In this document: positions 32,629-41,100 of the stretch, one piece after another
Position numbering within the stretch: the first letter of the stretch is position 1
Layout of the letters: the number at the start of each line of letters is the position of its first letter
Assembly (NCBI GenBank): GCA_905221605.1
Contig: CAJNDS010002252.1
Span: 173,501-237,500, forward strand
Reading direction: 5' to 3'
Source of the DNA: Symbiodinium natans
Taxonomy: Eukaryota > Sar > Dinophyceae > Suessiales > Symbiodiniaceae
Length of the DNA stretch: 64,000 bases
The notes under the pieces: generated by a model
The model's input: only the letters and a program-made list of their open reading frames with translations
Databases searched by the model: none
Told to the model about the DNA's origin: nothing
Position numbers and translations under genes: made by a program

Positions 32629-35460
32629 CGGCTGAGCTTTCCAAGGAGCTGCAATACCGAAAGTTGCCCCACTAACTCCCACCCGAAACCCTAAACCCGG
32701 AACCCTAAACCTGGAGCCCTAAACCCTCAACCCTAAGACCCGGAGCCCTAAACCCTAAACCTTCCGATTCCCTGATGCCCAGGCTTCAACTATCCCTGGG
32801 GTCTGGCCGTGGAGCCCGTGGGAGGCGTACAGTAGGGTTTTAAGACCGTGGCGCTGGACCCTGAACCCTAAACCCTAAACCACAAAAGCCCAAAGCCCGA
32901 AACCCGAGCTTGGGTTTGTTGGATGTTTGGGCTTTGGAGTGTATGGCCTCTATGTTTGCTCTCAGAACTGTCAGAAGTGTCTGTGCATCCCGAGAGAGAG
33001 TCCTCGGCGTTTGCGACTGCATAGGCATAAAAGTCGGTGGCCAGGTTTGCCGCCTGCAGTTGTGCTCTATAGTCTTTAGGGCACGGGGATGAGGATTTAG
33101 GAACATGGTGACATTTTCGCCTCTTGGGTGGACGTAGGCATGTCGACCCATACAAAGGTATGGTTCCGCGTGGAGTCGTGAATTCAGGGCAGAAGCACTT
33201 GTTCTGCGCACACTGTGTTTGACACCCCTTGCTGTTGCGGAGGCATGCGCACGGTCGTATCTAAGGGCAGTTTCATGGTCCCTGAATCTGGGCTCTTAAT
33301 TAGTTCGGGAATCCTTATATACTCCGTACATACCCTATAAAACCCTACACCCTGAACCCTAAACCCGGAGTCATGGAAGGTTCCGTAAGGCTCTACGTGT
33401 GCGACAACGCCAACCACCAGGCCTCGTGGGGGTTGGGGTCCCCTCCGCCGGAACCCTGAAGGACGTATCAGGCTCTCAGCCCTAAACCCTAAACCCTAAG
33501 TCCTAAACCCTATACCCTATACCCCAAACCCCAAAACCCCAAACCCTAGACCCTAAACCGCCCTAAAGCTTGCCATGAAGCTACGAAAACGCATAGGCAA
33601 GCCAGGGCTCGGAATGAGGGTTAATATAGGGCGAAGGGCACCAGTTTTCGGCAACCACCCACCGAGATTCTCTTGACGAAGGTAGGGCTTAGGGTTTAGG
33701 GTTTTAGGGTTTAGGGCTTAGGGTTTAGGGTTGAGGGTTTAGGGTGTAGGGTTAGCCCTCAACCCTGAACCCTGAAGCCCTAAACCCTTGGCCGGAACCC
33801 TCACACTGGCATTACTCTTGGCCCCCAGATTCAGGGCGTTCCGGGCGTAAGGGGTTTAGGGATTTGGGGAAAGGATTTAAGATTGGGTTCCAATCGTCAC
33901 AGACGCAGAGCTTCATGAGAAAGAGGAATCATTGCACGGGTACACCCAAGCCCCAGCGTTGCAGTGTCGACAGCTGCTTCGTGCAGGGTGCACAAAAGGA
34001 TGAGCGTTCAGGGCGCCGGTGTCCTTGAGGACGCAGAGCAGCAGACCCCGACGAAGCTCAAGACGACCTTCAGGCATCGCAAGACCAAGAAATCGGCAGC
34101 TCAAGCTTGGGACCTCGCCCGAGAGTGCCAAGAGGTCAGCCAGGAGAAGATGAGGGAGGTGGCAAGGCTCTAGAGGCAACAGGGCGTAGGGTTGAACCAA
34201 CTGTGCCCTAAACACCTCAAAGCCAAAACCCTGAACCCTAAACCCTCAACCTAGGCTCCCGGATTGTGTGCAGGACTGTTTACACAAACAAAAGCCCCTA
34301 AACCCCCCAAAAGCCCGTAAACCTCAAAACCCTTATATATTTACAAGCCCTTCCGCCTTCAGCCTTAAAGCCCTGAAACCCTGAAACCCTGACACCAACT
34401 CCACCTGCCCCCAAACCTCAAACCAGGTGTCCTTGATCGACCTGGCGTCCAGCCCACCGGTGGTGAGAAAGCCACCGGCCTGCAAATGTCGAGTCAGCCA
34501 AGTGGTTGGGTTTAGAAGGTGTAGGCTGTTTTTGGGCTTAGGGTTTCGGGGGGTTAAGCGTTTTGAGGCTAAGTGTTTTGAGGCTTAGGGGTTTTGGGGT
34601 TCAGGGGCTATGTCAATGAACCCTAAACCGTGCGACCTGCACCCCAGCTGCCTATCAACACGTCCTCATACGGCCATAGGTGCAGATGTCCTCTTGTCAG
34701 GTTCAGGGGTTTTTCTGACTTAAGGGGCTAATGTTGGGAGGTTCCCCCTTATACTAACAATCCTTCGTAGGGATCTATAGTAAACCCTATTTGAATCCCG
34801 ATTAAGGACGCGTAGTATAAGGGGGAACGTCCCAAGGTTTAGGGTTTTAATGGTTTAGGGTTTAGGGTTTAGGGTTTAAGGTTTAGGGTTCAGGGCTTAG
34901 GGTTTAGTTAGGGTTTAGGGTTTAGGGGTTTAGGGGTTTAGGGGTTCAGGGGTTTAGGGTTTAGGGTTTAAGGTTTAGGGTTCAGGGCTTAGTGTTTAAT
35001 TAGGGTTTAGGGTAGTTTAGGGGTTCAGGGGTTTAGGGTTTAGGGTTTAAGGTTTAGGGTTCAGGGCTTAGGGTTTAGTTAGGGTTTAGGGTTTAGGGGT
35101 GCATAAGGTTCGGGGTTGGCAGCTTTGGGCTGAGAACGAGGGTTTAGGGTTTAGGGTTTAGGGTTTAGGGTTTAGGGTTTAGGGTTTAGGGTTTAGGGTT
35201 TAGTATGGGCTTAGGGAGCTTCCCCTCCTTCTTGGCTGCACTTGCGTGTTTGTGTTCAGGAAGACTCCAAGCCCTAAACCCGCAACTCCAAACCCTAAAC
35301 CCCAAGCCCTAAACCCTAAAACCCTAAACCCTAAACCCTAAACCCCTAAACCCAAAACCAAAAACCCTAACCCTAAACCCCAAACCCCAAACCCTCAACC
35401 CTAAACCCTCGAAGCTTTCACCCCCAAGGATCGCCGGACTGCGCGAAGCCGGTGCCAAGG
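24204..35460 (+). CDS. NHL-repeat protein gene, many micro-exons (partial)
   Basis: Proposed exons: 24204-24227, 24695-24756, 25701-25749, 26398-26461, 27576-27640, 28126-28197, (28621-28632), 31347-31387, 31891-31921, 32783-32824, 33380-33420, 34427-34470, 35429-35460. NHL repeats are ~40-residue beta-propeller blades. Here the joined exons give blade after blade: EPGAMALDSTR|QLLYFCDAGNHKIKVL, then KFSG|GDGQPARDATMSRP, RGLALDE|ANAHLYVTDSENH, and LLSR|FNYPWGLAVEPVG|GS|RLYVCDNANHQ|VSLIDLAS. Each join restores a split codon and the NHL consensus. Donors are mainly GC, with one GA and one or two GT. A blade is missing or unrecognised between 28.2 and 31.3 kb (PFRGMALAAD near 29.93 kb may be a relic). 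A propeller of this kind usually acts as a protein- or RNA-binding platform; the partner is unknown. The 3' end is not resolved; a possible further exon starts at 36330. Confidence 0.75.
24570..24690 (+). repeat. G-strand telomeric array before the first NHL exon
   Basis: TTTAGGG units with TGTAGGG and TTTGGGG variants, ending in TTTATCAAAG at the acceptor. This exon is an exception to the usual C-strand upstream pattern. Confidence 0.9.
24695..24756 (+). CDS. NHL gene exon (APLAEPGAMALDST)
   Basis: 62 nt. Acceptor CAAAG|G, GC donor at 24757, ends in phase 2. It encodes the start of a blade (P-G-A-M-A-L-D). The preceding 16 bases are duplicated at about 24357-24372. Confidence 0.7.
24805..24950 (-). 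repeat. C-strand telomeric array inside an NHL intron
   Basis: About 20 CCCTAAA units beginning 50 bp after the donor at 24757, also an exception in orientation. Confidence 0.92.
25701..25749 (+). CDS. NHL gene exon (LLYFCDAGNHKIKVL)
   Basis: 49 nt. Acceptor GGGAG|G completes an Arg codon; GA donor after TTG at 25749. It holds the diagnostic D-A-G-N-H-K-I-K of an NHL blade. Confidence 0.78.
26398..26461 (+). CDS. NHL gene exon (NEVLTAAGIGESYTKFSG)
   Basis: 64 nt. Acceptor ATGAG|G, GC donor inside the SG codon. It encodes the inter-blade linker (VLTAAGxGxxxxFSG). Confidence 0.75.
26984..27032 (-). repeat. C(28)A(21) tract
   Basis: The complement of a T(n)G(n) tract; followed by CCTAAA and CCCTAAA, so its strand agrees with the neighbouring array. 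Confidence 0.9.
27576..27640 (+). CDS. NHL gene exon (GDGQPARDATMSRPRGLALD)
   Basis: 65 nt. Acceptor GCGAG|G, GC donor after GAG. It continues the linker from 26461 as FSG|GDGQPA and opens the next blade with PRGLALDE. Confidence 0.78.
28126..28197 (+). CDS. NHL gene exon (ANAHLYVTDSENHVCLDI)
   Basis: Acceptor GGCAG|G. The end is either at 28179 (GC donor) or 28197 (GT donor), both phase 0. Clear blade core LYVTDSENHV. A CCCGTA minisatellite follows at once. Confidence 0.7.
28221..28580 (+). repeat. CCCGTA minisatellite
   Basis: 360 bp of 9-10-bp units such as AGCCCGTAGG, AGGCCCGTAG and AGCCCGTACG. It lies just after an NHL exon; its open frames on both strands are repeat artefacts. Confidence 0.85.
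28633..31346. other. Long intronic stretch within the NHL gene
   Basis: Telomeric arrays in both orientations (29785-29895, 30028-30076, 30265-30370, 30485-30570) alternate with unique DNA at 28745-29140 and 29250-29760. PFRGMALAAD near 29925-29955 looks like a blade start but has no fitting acceptor. At least one blade exon must be missed, lost or unrecognised here. Confidence 0.5.
30176..30262 (-). repeat. AAGCCTA variant array
   Basis: About 12 units of CCTAAAG(C) merging into a standard CCCTAAA array at 30265-30370. Confidence 0.88.
31347..31387 (+). CDS. NHL gene exon (IIESVAGTGVGGL)
   Basis: 41 nt. Acceptor CCAAG|G, GT donor. Classic NHL linker SVAGTGVGG. It joins in phase to GQDGLDPLLSR. 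Confidence 0.65.
31891..31921 (+). CDS. NHL gene micro-exon (GQDGLDPLLS)
   Basis: 31 nt. Acceptor CACGAG|G, GC donor after the first base of the Arg codon. That codon is completed at 32783. Confidence 0.65.
32181..32253. mobile_element. MITE, GGGATGTTC family, shortened copy
   Basis: Starts TTGGGATGTTCCCG and ends TTGGTATAAGGGGGAAC; about 30 bp of the middle is missing. Confidence 0.65.
32581..32628 (+). repeat. T(10)G(38) tract
   Basis: T run then a long G run after TTATAGGG-type repeats. Confidence 0.9.
32783..32824 (+). CDS. NHL gene exon (FNYPWGLAVEPVG)
   Basis: 42 nt. Acceptor CCCAG|G, GC donor. Blade start PWGLAVEP. Both ends split codons that match the neighbours. Confidence 0.75.
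33380..33420 (+). CDS. NHL gene exon (SVRLYVCDNANHQ)
   Basis: 41 nt. Acceptor GGAAG|G, GC donor after CAG. Blade core LYVCDNANH. Confidence 0.78.
33430..34420. other. Intron between NHL exons at 33.4 and 34.4 kb
   Basis: C-strand repeats at both ends and unique DNA at 33800-34190. A 69-codon plus frame (33964-34173) is charged and helical-looking but unsupported by splice or family evidence. Confidence 0.45.
34427..34470 (+). CDS. NHL gene exon (VSLIDLASSPPVVR)
   Basis: 44 nt. Acceptor ACCAG|G, GC donor within an AAG codon. It continues NHQ|VSLIDL and leads into the next linker. Confidence 0.75.
34734..34835. mobile_element. MITE, GGGATGTTC family, full copy
   Basis: 102 bp, TTGGGAGGTTCCCC...GGGGGAACGTCCCAA, with the same inner arms as the 17855 copy. 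Confidence 0.85.
34838..35210 (+). repeat. G-strand telomeric array with a higher-order unit
   Basis: TTTAGGG mixed with a ~60-100-bp phrase (TTTAAGGTTTAGGGTTCAGG, then GCTTAGGGTTTAG) repeated three times at about 34870, 34970 and 35045. Confidence 0.85.
35429..35460 (+). CDS. NHL gene exon (IAGLREAGAKG)
   Basis: 32 nt. Acceptor CCAAG|G, probable GC donor at 35461. Linker VVRK|IAGLREAG. No certain following exon was found. Confidence 0.6.
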
Positions 35461-36329
35461 GCAGCAAGAAGGGTCGGTTAGGGTTAGGGTTTAGGGTTTA
35501 GGGTTTAGGGTTTTGGGTTTAGGGTTTAGGGTTTAGGGTCCACCTGGAATCCACCCCCCTGCCCCCCAAAGCAGACAAAACATCCCTTTTGAGGGTGTTA
35601 GGGTTTGCGGGTTCCAGGGTTTTAGGGCTTAGTGTAGGGACTAGGAGCAGGTTTTCAAAGAAGTACAACAACGCCATAACAACCCATAGCAACCCTTTTA
35701 CAACCCTCCAAATCCCTACGTACATAAGCCCAGCAAAGGCCCTGAGCCCTGGAAGCCCTAGAATGCTCGAAGCCCTATGAGCCCTCAGTCATAAGCAGCC
35801 CCGACAAACACCGATGAGCCGTCCATTTCAGGTTGAGGCTTTCTTTGTTCATAGTTTAGGTTTTAGGGTTTAGGGTTTAGGGTTTAGGGTACAGTGTGTC
35901 TTGCAGCCCTGAGCCTATACCCACAATCATGAATCACGGAGCTTAGTGTCTAGGAGCCCTGCGCCCCTGATCTGCGCAGTCCTTCCCGAATTTGCGGGCT
36001 TCGTATCTTCTGCTTCTTGCGTATAGGGTTTAGGGTTCAGGGTTTAGGGTTTGGGGTTTGGGGTTTAGGGTTTAGGGTTTAGGGTTTACCAGTGTAAGGT
36101 CCCTATTCTTATTTGGAAAAGTTTTCAAGGGGCAGGAAATACACGGATGGGACGTCCTACTTCGATAGTTTGTTCAGTTTTGGGGTTCAGGGTTTATGGC
36201 TTTAAACCCTAAACCCTGAACCCTGAACCCTGAACCCTAAACCCTAAACCATCGATATCCCCGAGGCCTTAGCCTTAAGCCCGAAACCCCAACAGCTGCA
36301 ACTCCTGCACGTCCACTTGCCGGCACCAG

Positions 36330-36356
36330 GTTGGCTCAAAGCTCTGCCAACTCATG
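36330..36356 (+). CDS. Exon-like segment of uncertain gene
   Basis: Acceptor CACCAG|G and GT donor near 36357, bounded left by C-strand and right by a short G-strand telomeric motif like the other exons. Frame and gene are unresolved: it could be a late NHL exon or the first exon before 38091. Confidence 0.35.
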
Positions 36357-36644
36357 GTGAGCAATGGCCAGCGTAGGGTTTAGGCGCCTGCACACCCCAC
36401 TTTCCCCACACCCAAACCCTAACCCCTGACCCCTGACCCCTAAACCCCTAACCCCTAAACCCCAAACCCTAAACCCTAAACTCTAAACCCTAAACCCTAA
36501 ACCCTAAACCCCCACAAAAAAACCCAAACCCTTGCAGAAGCCCGAAACTCATCGAGTCCAGCCTTCTGGGGACTTGGTTTACCTAGTTTAGGGTTTAGGG
36601 TTTAGGGTTTAGGGTTTAGGGTTTAGGGTTTAGGGCTTAGGGAG

Positions 36645-36811
36645 AGCAAACTCTAAACAGTTGGAACATCCCTATCCCCATACCCCAAAAGGTATACCAA
36701 AGGGAACCCAGCTCTAATCAGCTTTAGGGTTTAGGGTTTAGGGTTTAGGGTTTAGGGTTTAGGGTTTAGGGTTTAGGGTTTAGCATGTTCCAACTTTCTG
36801 GAGTTTACTGC
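36645..36811. mobile_element. Second inverted-repeat element (GTTGGAACAT family)
   Basis: Left arm 36645-36670 (AGCAAACTCTAAACAGTTGG, then AACATC) and inverse right arm 36784-36811 (CATGTTCCAACTTTCTGGAG). The interior contains a G-strand telomeric array at 36722-36782. Confidence 0.55.
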
Positions 36812-36829
36812 AAACCCCCCTACCGAGGA

Positions 36830-38085
36830 TCAGGGTACCTACCTTCTATAATCCCTGAAAGGGTTGAGGGTTTGTTTAGGTACGTAACGGGATAGAAGGT
36901 ACCACGGGATTCCCTAAGAGTCCGAGGATCGTTTCGAGTTTTGGGTAGTTGAGCTGGCTATGTCGGATTGACAGGGGGGGATAGTATCGGTATCGGTTTA
37001 GGCTCCTGTTTTAGGAGGAAACGCTCAGACGAGCAATGTCCGTTCGAATTGTCGTGGCCTTGCTGCTTGGATTTGGCATGGTGGGGCTTCGATGAGTTTA
37101 GAGTTTAGGGTTTAGGGTTTCGGGTTTAGGGTTTAGGGTTTAGGTAGCAGTTTAGGGTTACCCCTCCCCCCCCCTCCTTCACCCCCCAAACCTTCAGCTG
37201 CATTTGTAGTTCAGGGTCCGCCAACCCTTGAGGAATGGTAAGCACCACCCCTGAGCCCTATCGCAAGAAGACAAGCCCCAAACCCCTAAGCCGCAAAATC
37301 TGAAAACCCCTAGATCCTCAAAACCCAAACCCCAAACTTTAAACCCCAAACCGACTTATGAAGACAGCCTGCTGAGGCACTCCGTTTTGACGTAGTCGCA
37401 GCACCTGTGAGAAAAAAAGCACCATTCATTCCCTGAGACATTGCAATTTGGGGTTGTTTTCAACCTTAGTGCTTGATCCCCTGCGCCCCTCCAACTTCAA
37501 ACTCCAAACGCAGAGGGTTTGTAGGGCTTACATGCGCTGGAACGCTTACTTGAACCTTCCCTGGTTCCCTCCCCCCCCACCCCCCCCCCTAAAAAGTACG
37601 CAAGAACGATGGCCCATTGCCCTTAAAAACTCGGAGAATGTTGGGGTGGTTTAGGCGAACACTCACGCCTAACCGAAGCCCGCCTTTTGCTGGATGGTTT
37701 CGTTGGTATGACATCTTACTTCAAGTCATAATGGTCATTGCGGCTGCAACTAGATGTTTCCTTTGTGGTTGTGATGCATTCGAACAAACAGCTTGCATCA
37801 ACAGCAATAATCACAGTGAAAAAACACAACAACGATTGCTATCGCTGTTAGCAGCAGCCCTTTTTCACGGCAACCCTAAACCCTAAACCCTAAACCCTAT
37901 AACCCTAAACCCTAAACTCAACACCCTACAACCCCAAACCCTAAACCTTAAACCCTGTGGCCCTAAACTCTAAACCCCAAACCCTTAACCCCAAACCCCA
38001 AGCCCTACACCCTAAAGCCTAAACCCAAAACCCTAAACCCTAAGCCCGCCCCATAACCCTAAACCCTAAACCCAAAACCCGAAAC
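36830..38085. other. Intergenic or intronic stretch between the NHL and RCC1-like exons
   Basis: An imperfect inverted repeat lies at 36835-36903 (GGTACCTACCTTCTATAATC against GGGATAGAAGGTACC). Unique DNA at 37200-37870 has no assignable gene. C-strand arrays at 37870-38090 lead to the first RCC1-like exon. A start exon for that gene should lie here but was not found. Confidence 0.45.
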
Positions 38086-38090
38086 CCAAG

Positions 38091-38155
38091 GCTGAGTGGC
38101 CGCCAGGCGGCCGTGGAGGCCGAGTTAGAGCCACCTGACCTGGAGCTGCTCAGAG
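38091..38155 (+). CDS. RCC1-like gene exon 1 of those seen (ubiquitin-like start)
   Basis: 65 nt. Acceptor CCAAG|G, GT donor. It encodes LSGRQAAVEAELEPPDLELL. An upstream start exon must exist and was not found. Confidence 0.65.
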
Positions 38156-41100
38156 GTTTTCCGGGTACGTAGGGGTTGTAGGGGTTTAGGGTTCGGGGTT
38201 TAGGGTTTAGGGTTTAGGGTTTGGGGTTTGGGGTTTGGGGTTTAGGGTTTAGGGTTTAGGTATTTTTCCGGTCATTTTGGCAAGACAGGCCCTTGACATA
38301 CTTTACATTTTCCCTTGTGGGGTTTAAACAGATCATATCTAGGAATGTTTTTGAGGGTTTCAAGGGCCACCCTAGTCAGGGTTTAGGGTTCTAGGGTTTT
38401 AGGGACTATAGTTTAGGGTTTAGGGTTTAGGGTTCAGGGTTTAGGGTTTAGGGTTTAGGATCGTTCGCGCTGTTTCGGGGTTTAGATCTAGCAAGTTTGG
38501 CTAGGGATTTTGGGGTTTAGGGTTTTCTGGTTCAGGGTTTCTGGGGGCTTCAAGAACCCCAGAGTACGCCTGCGGAGGGTTCTTTAGTAGACCGTGTGAC
38601 TCATGCGGGCCTTAAAAACCCCAAACCTAAACCCTAAACCCTTAACCCTATACCCTAAACCCTGAACCCTGAACCCTGAACCCTGAACCCTGCACCCTGC
38701 ACCCTGAACCCTGAACCCTGAGCCCTCAACCCTAAACCCTAAACCCTAAACCCTAAACCCTAAACCCTAAACCCTAAACCCAAACCCGCAACCCCAAACC
38801 CTAAACCCCAAACCCCAAGCCCTAAACCCTAAACCCTAAAACCCTAAAATCCTAAAACCCTAATCCCTAAACCCTAAAACCCAAAACCGTAAACCCTAAA
38901 CCCTAAGCCCTACCACGGGAGATCATTACAGTGGCCCTTTTTAGCGGGGAGGCGGGTTTAGGGTTTCGGGAAATGCCCCAAACCTTCACACCCAAACTCC
39001 CCTGCGTTCCTGACTTATAGGGTTGAAAAAAGGGAGGGGGGTTCAAGGGAGGTAGGTGAGCTTAGGGAGACTTCGTTGGGGAGTAGAGGGGTTATATACC
39101 CTCTTGAAGCCCCCTCCCTTAAGAACCCTGTAATTGCCCTAAACCCTAAAGCTTAAACCCTAAACCCTAAACCCTAAACCCTAAACCCTAAACCCTAAAC
39201 CCTAAACCCTAAGCCCTAAGCGCTAAGCCCTAAGCCCTAAGCCCTAAGCATAATCGACGTGCTACGTGCACCCCAGGATGCGAGTGGCGGAGCTGCTGCA
39301 GATCGCTGAGCGCAAATTCCGCGCGCAGCAGCCAGGATGCGATAAGAGGTCGGCCGTTGGGGTTTGTTGTTGTGGTTAGGGTTTAGGGTTTAGGGTTTTG
39401 GGTTTAGGGTTTTGGGTTTTGGGTTTTGGGTTTTGGGTTTAGGCTTGACGGTTTAGGGTTTAGGGTTCAGGGCTCCATGCACTTCATCTCTGAGCCCCGA
39501 AACCCAACCATGAGGAAGGCAATCGACAGCGAGAGCTGCCTACGTTGGCTCCTGACCGCTGCCGGGGACACCCTTTCCGAAGCGGCAAAGGCCTGAACCC
39601 CAAGCCCTAAACCCTAAACCGTCAACCCTAAACCCTAAACCCTAAACCCTACTAAACCCTAAACCCTTAACCCTACTAAACCCTACTCAACCCTACTCAA
39701 CCCTACTAAACCCTAAACCCCAAACCCTAAACCCTAAACCTGAACTGGGGTTAGGGTTCGAGGCTTCTCGGGGTAATGAGGGTTCTCTCCCCTCGTTCCA
39801 ACTGCCCTCTATCCAACTAAGGCGCCTCAATTCAGCCTCATTTGGGCCTTCGTTGGGGTGGAGGTCGTTTGGGTGTGGGTAGCATTCATAGGTCCGAAGC
39901 TGTATAGACCCTAAGCCCTAAGCCCTAAGCCCTAAGCCCTAAGCCCTAAGCCCTAAGCCCTAAGCCCTAAGCCCTAAGCCCTAAGCCTCATAGAAGAAGT
40001 AGGGGTGGGCCGAGAGATGGGATGCCGGAATGGCAGGTGGGCGACGTCGGCCTGGCGGACGACCAGATTCTGACACCCGGACTTGCCCTAAAAACCCTAT
40101 AAACCTATAACCCTATAACCCTATAACCCTATAAACCCTATAAACCCTGCAAACCCTATAAACCCTATAAACCCTATAAACCCTACAAACCCTATAAACC
40201 CTATAAGCCCTATAAGCCCTGTAAACCCAAACCCTAAACCCTAAACGCTGCAGAAACATAGGGAAGTGCTTATGAGGGTGTTCAATGTGAACCCAAGATG
40301 GGTCTCTCGGGCCCATGTCTCAATCCCATTAAGAAACCCCGAGCCCCAAACCACCCTCACGCCTAAAACCTCAATGGGGCTTGGCCCCAGAGCCTAAAAG
40401 CCCCAAAGCCCTAAAGCGTTGAAACCCTGAAGCCCCCTATAAACCCTATAAACCCTATAAACCCTATAAACCCTATAAACCCTATAAACCCTATAAACCC
40501 TATAAACCCTATAAACCCTGTAAACCCTATAAACCCTGTAAACCCTATAAACCCTATAAACCAAAGCCAGCAGGTCCTGGAGCCCTAAGCAGCCCCTAAA
40601 CGGCCCTAGAATCCAGGCATCCTTGACGGCAGGCCCCCTAGGTTTTTTGAGGCTGAAGTGAACCTGAAACCCGTCTACCCTAAACCCTAAACCAGTCCCT
40701 GGCCCTAATAATTCCTCGGTAGGCCCCAAACCCTAAGTCCTAAACCCCAAACCTTAAACCCCTAAACCCCTAAACCCCGAAACCCCGAAGCCCCAACCCT
40801 AAATTTCGGAGCCTCCGGCTCAGGCCGCCGACCCAAGAGGCCCGAAACCTCTCAACCCTCAAAGCCGGAAATTGTTGTTACCCTAAAGCCTAAACGCTAA
40901 ACTCTACACCCTAAACCCGAAACCCTAAACCCCTAAACCAGGGTTCGGGGGTTTGAGGACGTGTTGTGGGAATGGGGGGGTAGAGGCTTCGAACTCTTGG
41001 AGTGGTTGGCGTAAGGTTGCAACACAGGCAACCTCCCCGTGAAACCTCAACCCCAGTCCCTAAATCCCTAGCCCCTAACCCTAAACCCTACACCCTATCC

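Noticed and set aside
37448-37886. Small plus ORFs at 37.4-37.9 kb as a gene
   Set aside because: Open for under 90 codons, partly over C runs and telomeric repeats, with no recognisable domain or splice context.
40394-40729. Minus ORFs encoding repeated VYR (also near 18088 and 40113)
   Set aside because: They are translations of CCCTATAAA or TTTATAGGG arrays, with no other coding sign.
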